This document shows, one piece after another, positions 51,522 through 62,300 of a DNA stretch of 64,000 nucleotides; positions within the stretch are counted from its first letter, which is position 1, and each line of letters starts with the position of its first letter. Made by a program: the position numbers and the translations under genes. The DNA is from Anoplopoma fimbria. Its lineage: Eukaryota > Chordata > Actinopteri > Perciformes > Anoplopomatidae. Under the pieces are notes generated by a model. The model made no database searches. It had not been told where the DNA came from and saw nothing but the letters and a program-made list of their open reading frames with translations. The stretch spans positions 2,006,850 through 2,070,849 of the forward strand of contig NC_072455.1 in NCBI RefSeq assembly GCF_027596085.1. Reading direction: 5' to 3'.

Positions 51522-51533
51522 CTTTCACTTTCC
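51522..51533 (-). promoter_or_regulatory. ISRE/IRF-like element upstream of the minus-strand receptor
   Basis: On the minus strand: GGAAAGTGAAAG, matching GAAANNGAAA. It sits about 360 bp upstream of the ATG and just upstream of the inferred non-coding first exon (about 51500-51271). Suggests interferon/IRF control (inference). Confidence 0.5.
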
Positions 51534-51748
51534 TTATGAGTAGAAGTCAATGAGCCCTCCTTCTCTGCTGGACGGCAGGCCAGTTCTGACACTGTGAGGA
51601 CAACAAAGATCCTTTAAGTCATTATTATGAGAAACTTTATGACATAATAGTACAATTCTGAGAGAGTATGTCTTAATTTTGAGATGCAAAGTCATAATTA
51701 TGAGATATTAAATCATAATTATGAGAAAGTTTCTCATTATAATGACTT

Positions 51749-52480
51749 ACAGGATCTTTATTTGTTCCTGATAACTGAAGGCTCTGGCTCCCGTCCTACT
51801 TTTATATGCTCTAAGAAGCACAAGTAACCCTGCATTGAGGGAGCGCAGCTCTCTAGTTGGGTAATATGGAACTATAAGTTCCTTTAGATAAGACGGTGCC
51901 TGGCCAGTTAGAGCTTTGTAGGTGAGGAGAAGAATTTTAAATTCTATTCTTGATTTAACAGGGAGCCAGTGCAGAGAAGCTAATACCGGAGTAATATGAT
52001 CTCTTTTCTTAGTTTTTGTTAGAACACGTGCTGCAGCATTCTGGATCAACTGTAAAGATCTGAGAGACCTATTAGAGCAGCCTGATAATAAGGAGTTACA
52101 TAATCTAGTCTAGAGGTAACAAATGCATGAACTAGTTTTTCTGCATCGCTTTGAGACAGGATTTGCCTGATTTTCAAAATGTTACGTAAATGAAAAAAGG
52201 CTGTCCTTGAAATATGTTTTATATAAGAGTTAAAAGACAGATCCTGATCAAAGATAACTCCGAGGTTCTTAAAGGTAGTGCTGGATGCTAGAGCAATGCC
52301 ATCTAGAGAAACTATATCATATGATAATTGATTTCGAAGGTGATCTGGGCCTAGTAGAATAAATTCAGTTTTGTAGGAGTTTAACATCAAAAAGTTGCAG
52401 GTCATCCAGGTTTTTATGTCCTTAAGACATGCTTGAAGTTTAAAGAACTGGTTAGTTTCGTCTGGCTTAATCGATAGATA
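51749..52480 (-). mobile_element. LINE fragment, reverse-transcriptase C-terminal part
   Basis: Minus-strand frames 52405-52046 and 52049-51747 encode LNSYKTEFILLGP, FKNLGVIFDQDLSFNSYIKH, LDYVTPYYQAAL, then MIQNAAARVL, LHWLPVKSRIEFKILLLTYK ALTG and GARAFSYQ. This is typical of the end of fish non-LTR retrotransposon ORF2. A frame break lies near 52046, and the 3' end after AFSYQ is missing. Inactive. Confidence 0.9.
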
Positions 52481-52969
52481 TAACTATCGAAGTTAGTAAA
52501 AAGAATGTATTCTTGAATATTATAAAATTCTGTAAATATATTGAGAAAAAAACATGTTTTCTCATCATAGAAATACAGGTGAAGTACAAGATTTTGTAAC
52601 AGCTTGTTAGCGACCAGAGGCTCCAGAAGGAATGCTGAGTCGTTCGGCTAGCTAGTTAGCTTGCTTACAGTTAAGCTAATGATGAACTTGATCTTTTATA
52701 AAGAAGAATGAATAGCACATTTTAAGGACATTTTACGTAATCATGACGCATTTTAGACTTTGCACATTTCATTTCAATCTGAATCTGTTTATTGCCAAGT
52801 ACGTTACACAAACAAGGAATTTGACTTTGTGATTAATTGGTGCATACAGTAAATAACAAACAGAGCAATACTAAAGACATCATTTAAAAATAGAAATATG
52901 ATTTTTTTTAAACACACTTGCAAAGGGAAGGATGTAATCTAATACCTCACCACTAGATGTCATTACATC

Positions 52970-53070
52970 CCACACAAGTAAAAGTACTTACACCACACTG
53001 TGAAAATACTCCACGAGAAGTAAAAGTCATGCATTCAAGACTTTTTACTTTAGGAAAATACTTTTCAAAG
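52970..53070. repeat. Interspersed repeat fragment (same family as 23340-23810)
   Basis: aagtaaaagtacttacacca, agtaaaagtcatgcattcaa and gactttttactttagg. The surrounding 52.5-54.4 kb is AT-rich with a (TTTAT)n run at 54054-54130 and no gene seen. Confidence 0.5.
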
Positions 53071-54471
53071 TATCAAATGAAAAGTTATCTTTAAAATCCA
53101 TGAACAGTCGGAGATGGGAATGATGTTTTCAGCGTCAGCTCTGTGAACAGCTTCTTCAGTCTCGTCTAAAGAGTCATAATCAACATGTTTACTTCCAAAA
53201 CATGTTGTACGTTTTTAATCGTACGCTTAATGAACATAGTAAAACATAAAAAGACACTTCTGCACTTTTATGCACTTGATGCTGAAGCTGTGAAGTCGCT
53301 GTGAAAGCTCACATTCCTTTAACTTTGGTTACACCTGAACGCATCATTTGCTTTTATTTGGAGTTCACTCAACTTCTCCAACCAGAGTCTGCTGCTTGTA
53401 TGATGAAATATAATGAAGAGAAATATGACAGTTTAATATTGTATTTGTATGTTAAGCAATTATTTGCCCCAAAATAATTGCTTAACATTTTATTTTTATT
53501 TTATCCTTTATTAGTTTCAATCTTTTATTGATGAGATGTAATAGCAATGATTGGCCAGCAGGTGTCCCCACTTTGACTGTTTTTAAATGCTTTAAATCAG
53601 TTGTGATTCAATTATGACGCATTCATGGATCTGAACTTTGTAGAACTCAAACATGTTGTTGCTTCATTCTGATGTTTATGAGAGAACTGGGAATATATTA
53701 CACCCTTCTTATGTGGGTCTGAAAGGATAAAGCTGTAACATTACCTTCTCTTCAGTTTAATTCATTTTTAATATTTCTAATAAGACTTATGTTATAGGTT
53801 CTAAAAGTATTTGGTCATAAAACAAAAGTATTGGACGAAATGTAATTCTGACCTGATGACAAGAGGATCATTTAAATGATCACAATTCATCCAGACATAT
53901 TTAATCAGAACTAAACATTTCACAACAGATGTCGAGACATTCAGGTTAAAAAAACAAAAATGATGAATCATTTTGATGGAGGTATAAAAATACAATATTT
54001 ATAACTGAATGCCAAAGGAGGAAGCTGGTTTTATAATTATGATATTTACCTATTTATTTATTTTATTTATTTTATTTATTTTATTTATTTTATTTATTTT
54101 ATTTATTTTATTTATTTCATATTTATTTTATATTCATTTTATATTTGTTTGGGCCTCATTGTTGAGCTCTCTGTTGTTTTATTGCCTCACTTTCTCTGCT
54201 TTGTCTGGCAAAGCACTTTTTAAACAGGAATTCCTGTGTGACGTAGAGGAAAGCGATCAGGAAGTAGCTGTTTTATTGCTCACATAAATACTTTAAAAAT
54301 AGGACTCAAGGACATTTATGATGTCAGGTTAAATATTTCCACACGCGCATTAATAATTAATAATTGAAAGACAGAAACTCACACGGATATCTTGTGGTGA
54401 TTTAAAGCTGCACCTTTAACAATGTTTATTTAAACAACATAAACAAATGACAGAAACAAGGTACCTAACAT

Positions 54472-54731
54472 TTATTTCAGATCATTTTCATGACTTTTTT
54501 TATAAGTAAGTAGGAAGAAACTGCTGTTTCTTTTGGACAAATCAGACTTTATTCCTTCGTTGATGCTTTGAAAAATCAACTTTAATAAACTCAGTTTCCT
54601 ATAAAGCCACAATGCAACATTTCTCCTGTTAAATCCATTCATTAATACAACAGATTTCCACACCAGTGCTGTTGTTTTCCTGTTTCCAGGTTTAACTGTT
54701 GAGTAGAAGGTCGGAGCGACGACGGACACAT
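54472..54731 (-). CDS. Orphan cytoplasmic exon with ITSM-like motif (inhibitory Ig receptor)
   Basis: Minus-strand exon starting after a good acceptor (cttcctccacag) at 54731; phase 1. It encodes DVSVVAPTFYSTVKPGNRKT, followed by about 65 family-less residues to a TGA at 54472. TFYSTV fits the ITSM consensus TxYxxV. The next exon upstream on this strand, in matching phase, carries an ITIM. Together they read as the tail of an inhibitory leukocyte receptor. The C-terminal part may instead be 3'UTR if a donor is used earlier. No Ig or transmembrane exon is found in the 1.2 kb before the orphan exon 1, so the gene is probably broken. Confidence 0.5.
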
Positions 54732-55699
54732 CTGTGGAGGAAGAACATGGATCAGGTGGACAGAATAATAGAAACAGTATATGACCGTTTAATCAAGGTC
54801 ATGAATGTCACATTATTGCTAAAAGGAAACAAAGAACAAAGCAGGTTTTTTCCCTTATAGCTGTGATAGTTTGCTTTTAAAGAGGAAAATAACAGATGTT
54901 TCCACTACTTTGATGCTTTAAATGCTAATAAAACCAAATATGTGCATTAAAACTATGATTATCTGTCCTCTCTTTGATTATGAAATGTAGGATTAAATAT
55001 CAGAGGAGGCAAATCTTACCTTTGAATTAAATGTAGTCACACAAAGGACAAAATACTTCAGTAAAAGTACAATTATAGAAGGTAAAAGTATTTATTATGC
55101 CAAATCTGTTTGTTGTTTTGGGCTGAAGTGGAACTAATTTGATTACTTTATCATTTTTAACAAGTAAAACCAGTTACAAAGACGTTGATATATTTCTTTA
55201 ATCTATTAGGTGTTAAACACAGGACATAAACGTAAATAATAAAGTTTATTGTGTCAATGCTCTGAAGAACTAACAATAAGAGAAGCTGCATGAGACCAAA
55301 AGAGATGCAAAGACTACAATAAGACACATAATGACTACAAAGAGATGTAAATGGAGTGTAGTAGAAGTATAAAGTAGCAGGAAATGGACATTTAAGACTA
55401 TTCTATAAGAAACAATAAAATAGAGCAAAGTATATAGAGTCAGAACTAAAGGAAGAAACAAAAACAAAGGACTTAAACTAAATATAATGTCAAATATCAG
55501 TTGATGTGAATAAATGAATGCAGTGAAAAGCAGTTGGAGAATGTCAGCTGTTCTTATGTTTTGTTTTCATAATAGTTATTCTTCTGTGTGTTCTTTTGTT
55601 TCCATGTCGTCACTCGGTCAATCTAATAATAGTCAGTGAGGAGTTTCTGAAATGAAACAAACTGTTTTGTTTACAATGTAACCAAGGGGAAGGCTTCTT

Positions 55700-55745
55700 G
55701 TGGACCAATAGGAGGGTAGAACACTGTGAGGGGGCGGGACTTCCG
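55700..55745 (+). promoter_or_regulatory. Candidate TATA-less promoter (CCAAT box, GC box, ETS-like)
   Basis: ggaccaatagg (CCAAT at 55705-55709), gagggggcggg (55728-55738) and gacttccg (55738-55745) lie within 45 bp. An ATG with a short open frame follows at 55810 (MEALKSG). No further exon of a plus-strand gene was found. Confidence 0.4.
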
Positions 55746-55896
55746 TTTACAGGCAGACTTCAACAAACACAGGAACCAGAGAGGCTTCACAGAGTCACAC
55801 TGTTTAAGGATGGAAGCTCTGAAGTCTGGTAGTGTAAAGTATTATAATATTCAAGGTTTTATAATGAATTATTAATTCATGTGAGTGTTTGTTTAC

Positions 55897-55959
55897 CTGT
55901 GATCCTGTTTGGCTCCTGTGTGATGATCACATCTGTGTAAGACACATCACGCTCTTTAC
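55897..55959 (-). CDS. Orphan cytoplasmic exon with ITIM (inhibitory Ig receptor)
   Basis: A 63-bp phase 1-1 exon between acceptor ttctctgcag and donor gtaaac on the minus strand, encoding KERDVSYTDVIITQEPNRIT. VSYTDV fits the ITIM consensus (V/I/L/SxYxxV/L/I). Small symmetrical exons with one ITIM are typical of fish NITR-, DICP- and CD300-type receptor tails (family knowledge). Its splice phase joins it in frame to the exon at 54731. Confidence 0.6.
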
Positions 55960-56321
55960 CTGCAGAGAAACATTTTTATTATTTGTTGTAAATAAAAGAT
56001 ATGAAAATAAAACAGGGACTATAAATCACAAACATTGAAATAGTGGAAATATGTCTCTGATTTCAGTATATTTGTGTCAATCATCTATGTAACGGCATGA
56101 TGATATTTTACATTTTGTCCTTTTTTTCTTTATGAAAACTTGTTATTATCTGATCATCAATTGTCAAATTGTAAAATGTCTTAATTTCTTTCGTTACAAT
56201 ATTACTATTATTAAATATATATTAGACAGGATGTAACTATTTCTGTGACTCCTTATTTTGAGTCTGCTGGAAGCTTTACAACTTGATCTGATCCTTTTGA
56301 AAACGCCCCGTTACTACAGCC

Positions 56322-57125
56322 AGCTATTAAACAATCAGAACAACATGTTAAACAATCAGAACAACATATTAAACAATCAGAACAACATATTAAACAATCA
56401 GAACAACATGTTAAACAATCAGAACAACATATTAAACAATCAGAACAACATATTAAACAATCAGAACAACATATTAAACAATCAGAACAACATATTAAAC
56501 AATCAGAACAACATATTAAACAATCAGAACAACATATTAAACAATCAGAACAACATGTTAAACAATCAGAACAACATATTAAACAATCAGAACAACATAT
56601 TAAACAATCAGAACAACATATTAAACAATCAGAACAACATGTTAAACAATCAGAACAACATATTAAACAATCAGAACAACATATTAAACAATCAGAACAA
56701 CATGTTAAACAATCAGAACAACATATTAAACAATCAATCAGAACAACATATTAAACAATCAGAACAACATATTAAACAATCAGAACAACATATTAAACAA
56801 TCAGAACAACATGTTAAACAATCAGAACAACATATTAAACAATCAGAACAACATATTAAACAATCAGAACAACATGTTAAACAATCAGAACAACATATTA
56901 AACAATCAGAACAACATATTAAACAATCAGAACAACATATTAAACAATCAGAACAACATATTAAACAATCAGAACAACATATTAAACAATCAGAACAACA
57001 TATTAAACAATCAGAACAACATATTAAACAAACAAAACAACATATTAAACAATCAGAACAACATGTTAAACTATCAGAACAACATATTAAACAATCAGAA
57101 CAACATATTAAACATAAACAACATA
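56322..57125. repeat. 21-bp minisatellite, about 38 units
   Basis: Unit acaatcagaacaacatatta a, very homogeneous (atatta/atgtta variants). A 4-bp insertion near 56740 shifts the open frame. Frames encode NNQNNIL or KQSEQHI repeats only because the unit is a multiple of three. It is the inverted, expanded counterpart of 36970-37085. Confidence 0.95.
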
Positions 57126-57184
57126 AAACATAAATAAGGTTATAAACTGCGTGGTTTTTTAAACATAGAGAAGATGAAGCCTAC

Positions 57185-57195
57185 CTGATCATCAT
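57185..57195 (-). pseudogene. Orphan exon 1 of a V-set receptor, inverted copy
   Basis: ATGATGATCAG followed by gtaggc on the minus strand, with 5' flank and 3' intron sequence matching 36840-36970 over several hundred bp in inverted orientation. No exon 2 (EKMICSILLL) follows before the ITIM exon. Exon 1 ends in phase 2 and so cannot splice directly to the phase 1 ITIM exon. Confidence 0.75.
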
Positions 57196-57351
57196 GACGT
57201 CCTCCTTTGAACACTGAGTCTGTAGAGATCAATAGTTCACTGTATCAACAGAATGTCTTTACTACATTATCTTTGTTCAGAGACAAGGAATGTATCTTCT
57301 GCTGTTCTCTCAGTGACTGAATGGAAGAGATGAAAGTGAGTCTGTGAAACA

Positions 57352-57660
57352 GAACTCCTCCCCATGTCAGAATAAAATGACAGTGAGTGAATGTATGTAT
57401 GTATGTATGTATGTATGTATGTATGTATGTATGTATGTATGTATGTATGTATGTATGTATGTATGTATGTATGTATGTATGTATGTATGTATGTATGTAT
57501 GTATGTATGTATGTATGTAGTTCATAGTATTTGTTCAGGTAGTCTAAGAGGGTCTAAGTATAAAATATTAGTTTCATGAACTACTTCTGGAAGAATGGGT
57601 TTTTATCCCACATCAGAGTTAGACCCAAATACACGTGATCCTTTACTTTGAAAGTAACTT
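57352..57660 (+). repeat. Partial copy of the TIR element with (GTAT)n
   Basis: ctcctccccatgtcagaata aaatgacagtg then (TATG)n (57390-57517) and aagtataaaatattagtttc atgaac, matching 36194-36465 in the same orientation. The right terminal repeat is not present. Confidence 0.85.
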
Positions 57661-59199
57661 CCAGACTGGAAGTACTCACTGAGTACTCACTGAGTACTTC
57701 CAGTACTTCCAGTCTTTCTCCCTATTTGTTCTCTTATTCATTGATACAGATTTTTATTGCTTATCACTGCATCATCTCACATGAAAGATGATGAGTGGAT
57801 GAGCCGGAGCTTCTAGTTAAATTTTCAGGGATTTCTTTTTTTGTGAAATATAATCTCATGTATGATGTTTGAAGAGCTCATTTCTTTTAAATCACTTCTT
57901 AAAAAACATTTTCACAGACTGGCTTTTATGTGATGTCGTCGCTTTAATGTCGCTTTTTTATTATTGGTTTTACTAAATTATTTTACTAAATTATTTCACT
58001 ATATAATTATTTTATTTTATTTTATTTATCTATTTTATTTATTTATTTTTGAATAGTAGTTTAAATAAAGTCAATGAAACGTAAGTGCTGTCTCACGACT
58101 AGGTGTGTTTTTAGTGTGTGTTGATAGAACAAAGGGAGTGGCTGGCTGACTGACTGACTGACTGACTGACTGACTGACTGACTGACTGACTGACTGACTG
58201 ACTGACTGACTGACTGACTGACTGACTGGCTGACTGACTGACTGACTGACTGGCTGGCTGGATGCATTCTATCACACCTGAAGTCATAAAGGCCACAGCT
58301 TCCTGCTTTCTCTCGTCTTCTTTCACACTTTGAATGTGAACGTTTGTGTCTCTGGCCTCCTTTTCCTTTCATGAGGACCTAAATGTTTTTATCTACATTT
58401 GGTTGTCCAAGAGTCAAAAAGGTCACAGCTAACAAAATGTGGCATCATGAAGAGATATGAGCCCTTTTTAAAAAAAAACCATGCCTACAAATAAAAGAAG
58501 TCAAACATTATCTGCTACCAGCTTCTAAAATGTGAGGATTTGCTGCTTTTCTCTGTTGTTATTTACTGGAAATTTAGGTTTTGGACTGTTTCTGGTCTGA
58601 AAGAATAAACATTGAAAAAAGGATTTCCCTTTGTGGTCTACAGTTTGCAGCATCAGTGTGTTTCACATTCAGTTTTACACAATAATTACTTTTATTGTTG
58701 CAGTAAGTCCGAAGCTTTTATCAGGTTAAGGAGTTTTCACTATCGAGACATGAAGAAAATTCAGTTTAAAATGACTTTATTCCCTGTTTTTAGGTTTTTA
58801 CAGATCTGGCCCATAGAAGCTGAGTCATAACAACTGTGTCTTATTGTGATCATGTGACAAACTGTTAGAAAGACATGAGGAAAAACAAGTATTTTCATTA
58901 TTTTTAATTAATGAAGGATTTTATTTTAATTCATTTTATTTATTTATTTGTAATTAATTTGGTTGTTTTCATGTATAATCTATAACATGACATAATCAAT
59001 ATTTTTTTCATTTGCACTGTTTGTCTACAATTCACTCTTGACATGGACATTTCATGTTGTCGTTTTTAATAAATATATTCATATATACTCACATTTGTCC
59101 ACCTGCTTCTATTTACATAACACTGATTATTTTTAACCTCTCTGCCTTGTTGGCACAATAAACTACAGAGTGAAACCTGAGATGATTATTCCTCCCCCA
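57661..59199. other. Intergenic, no gene recognised
   Basis: AT-rich. The stretch ctttctccctatttgttctc ttattcat at about 57716 is shared with about 38923, so paralogy with the 38.9-kb flank extends this far. It also holds the CTGA tetranucleotide tract. Short open frames show no family features. Confidence 0.55.
58140..58260. repeat. (CTGA)n microsatellite
   Basis: About 28 tetranucleotide units with a few GGCT variants. The SQSVSQSV frame is a by-product. Confidence 0.95.
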
Positions 59200-59241
59200 T
59201 GAGTCATTTCCAATACGCCCACGTTGTTCCTCAGATATAAA
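59200..59241 (+). promoter_or_regulatory. Candidate promoter of the butyrophilin/MOG-like gene
   Basis: AP-1 site TGAGTCA (59200-59206), CCAAT (59210-59214) and TATAAA (59236-59241), about 80 bp before the signal-peptide ATG. The spacing suits a start site near 59265. Confidence 0.6.
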
Positions 59242-59320
59242 GACGCTCTATCTAACATGATTCATTCAGACACTCAGATCACTCCGGACGCAGGTTTGGG
59301 TCTCTCTACCGGCTGTGTTC

Positions 59321-62300
59321 ATGGTCCACCTCGGGGGTTTGGTGCTCTTCACATGTTCTCTGTGGACGTTTATTGTTCCCTTAAATGTGGCTGTGGGGAC
59401 GGAGGTTAGAGGTAAGCTGGTTTCTCTCTACGGCAGTTTTCAGTGTGAATATACAGGTTATGTGAATGAGAATAACTCGTTATGATCTGTACGGATTCTC
59501 TGTAAAATTCATACACTAAATAATAGTACTTTTATACGTGTATTCATCTGTTTGTGAGCCTTTGAGTGAAGTTAAACCGAAACTAGCCGTTAACTTAAAA
59601 CTACTATGAATAGGATTGTCTTTATACAGTACCAGGCAATAGTCTGGACTCACCTTCTCATTCATTTGAAGAATGTAAAATATAAAACATATTCTGCTTT
59701 GTTGAGCATTTGTTTGTTTACCACATAATTCCATATGTGTTCCTTCATAGTTTGGATGTCTTCAATATTAATCTACAATGTAGAAAAAAATTAAAGAAAA
59801 ATAAAGAAAAACCATTGAATGAGAAGGTGTGTCCAAACTTTTGACTGGTACTGTATATGTTTTATTATTTAAATTGAAAGAACAGCATGAAGCATGTTAT
59901 GGGAGACAAACTGTTTGTTTTCTCTAATAATTTAGCTTCAGTTATATTTGCCATATTATTCTGATATATCTGAATTTGCTGTTTTAATACTTTTACATTT
60001 GTAGTTGCTTAAATTACTGAAATGTTTCATCAAATATTGAATCAGAGGAAATCAGCCCTTTTTCCTTTGCATGAGGGGAAGTTTGCTCAGACATGCCAGA
60101 CTAGTTATATGTTTCATCAATTCAGTTGTCTTTCATGGTGAGAGCTTGGTAGGGAAAATTCTTTGGAAACCATCCAAACCTCATGAGCAGGAAGCTTATC
60201 AGTGTCAGGAAGTACAAAACTCTTACTGCGCCACAACACAACTGCCATTCCAGTGGGAGATTCACATCCTTAAAGGAACCAACTGAATAACCAGCTGCTC
60301 ACTCATCCCTGTCTGAAACCGTGGTAACATCCACACCATAATAATTCATTTTTTGAAGTTAAGACAATTTCAGTTAATTTGTTGTTAAAGTATTTAATGT
60401 TAGGTTTTGGTCCTTAAATGTATTTTGTTAGTGTTTCGTGTGTGTGTGTGTGTGTGTGTAGGTGAAATCAACCCGGCGGCAAGTTCAAAGTATTTGGAAC
60501 TCATCCAAACCTCATGAGCATGGACTTCATGTTTTACACTCTACGGACCTTTTACATGTACAAAAATATATATAACACACTAAGAAGGGGAAAAAGTGGA
60601 AAAGCACAATAGGGCCATTTTAAGTCTTCTTCAATACAGCATGATGTTCATTTCGTAAATTATGCTCCATTTAGAGTCAGATTCACCATAAAGCAGGGGA
60701 TGCTTTAGGGCGGGGCTGCTGTGATTGACGGGTCTCGAGACTATACGGCGTCTCTACGTCACTCCTCCACAGTCCAAAAAATATCACGTCATGTTCATTG
60801 TTTGCCAAAAAAAACAAGATGGCTACGGTCAGAACACCGAACTTGAGGCTTCAAAACATCAGTCCACAAACGACGATTTGGCCATTGCCATCTTGTTTTT
60901 TGCACTGTTGGTCGTTGACAATAAGCTACTTAAAGACTCAACCTTGATGGAAGCCTTGATGGAAATAGCTGTTAGTTTGCAGCCTCTCCAAGATTCAAGC
61001 TTCCTTTCTAGCACTGCTAAAGTAAGATAAGCGTAACATGTTATTAGTCCTGGAAATCTGGAATGAATTTAGAACAGTTTTAAATGATTAAGAAGTAAAT
61101 TAGTAGTTAATATAACACTGTTGCTGCTGTTAATCCTAACAAAAAAGAAGATCCAGACTTTACTTCCTTTTCAGAAAGTTTGAATTTGTCCCTCCTTGTT
61201 TTCCAGATAGACCTCAGGTGATTGGTTCAAGTCAGCCAATCATGGCTGTTCTGGGCGAGGACGTCATCCTGCCGTGCCACCTGGAGCCTAAATTCAACGT
61301 GGAGGGTTTTACGGTGGAGTGGTCGAATCCCGACCTCAAGCCCGACCCCGCCGATCAGCTGAGCCGGGTCGAGTACGTCCACCTTTACAGGGGCCGGCGT
61401 GAAGACCAGAGCATGAAGATCCGGTCGTACGTCATGAGGACGGCGCTGTTCACTGACGACCTGAAAGACGGGAACATTTCACTCAAGATCTTGAACGTGA
61501 CGCTCTCAGACCAAGGAAGATACAGATGTTTCATCCCAAAGTTAAAGAGCCAAGTGAAGGAGTCAATCGTTCAGCTAGTTGTTGGTGAGTTGGGTTGTTT
61601 CTAAGGCGTGGCTGTGGACTCTTGTTTAATCTATTGTTTGTCTACACAGAGTAGAGACTCTTTGTATGCTTTTGCTGCCCTAAGCTCAAAATGAACATCT
61701 TCAAAACTTGAATTATTGTTTTATCAACAGTTTTTGCCTCCTCTAATTGTCACTTTTTAATGTTGTCTTTTTTCAGCACCACGCTCTGATGAAACCTCTA
61801 CGACAGAGACGCAGCTGGATCCAAGAAATCTCCCAAATCCAGATGATCCAGATGATGAGACGGATGTTGAAGGTGAGAAAACGGTCTTTGATGAGGAGAG
61901 AATGAGGAATTTTCAGCATGATTAGTGTCTTTATGGTACCCAACCTATGGGTTTTGGAAATGAAAGCAATTCCGAAGTGTCTTAAAGCTGCATTCTCTCT
62001 AGTGTCCATCTGGTTGTATAGAAGTCTATGAGAAAATGACTCTACTTCTCTCTTGATTTATTCCCTCAGTAAACATTGTAAACATGAGTTTATGGTCTCA
62101 ATCTCTAGTTTCAAGTCTTTAAGACCCTCCTCAAGGAGAAGAAGAGGGTTTTTAGATCAGGAAACAAGGAGGAGCTGAGGACTGTGCAGAGGGGGGCCAA
62201 CCAACAGCCTGTGGGGGACCAACAGTGGGTGAACAGCCCTCCCTCCCATCCAGACCTCCCTACTGCTGCAACCCCCATCGCCTGCACCCCCTGTAGATTG

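Noticed and set aside
56258..57137. 291-residue Asn/Gln-rich (NNQNNIL) protein, prion-like in composition
   Set aside because: It is the translation of a 21-bp minisatellite whose unit length is a multiple of three; a 4-bp insertion shifts the frame. No promoter, splice sites or homologue are visible.
58061..58372. Ser-Gln-Ser-Val repeat protein
   Set aside because: Translation of a CTGA tetranucleotide microsatellite.
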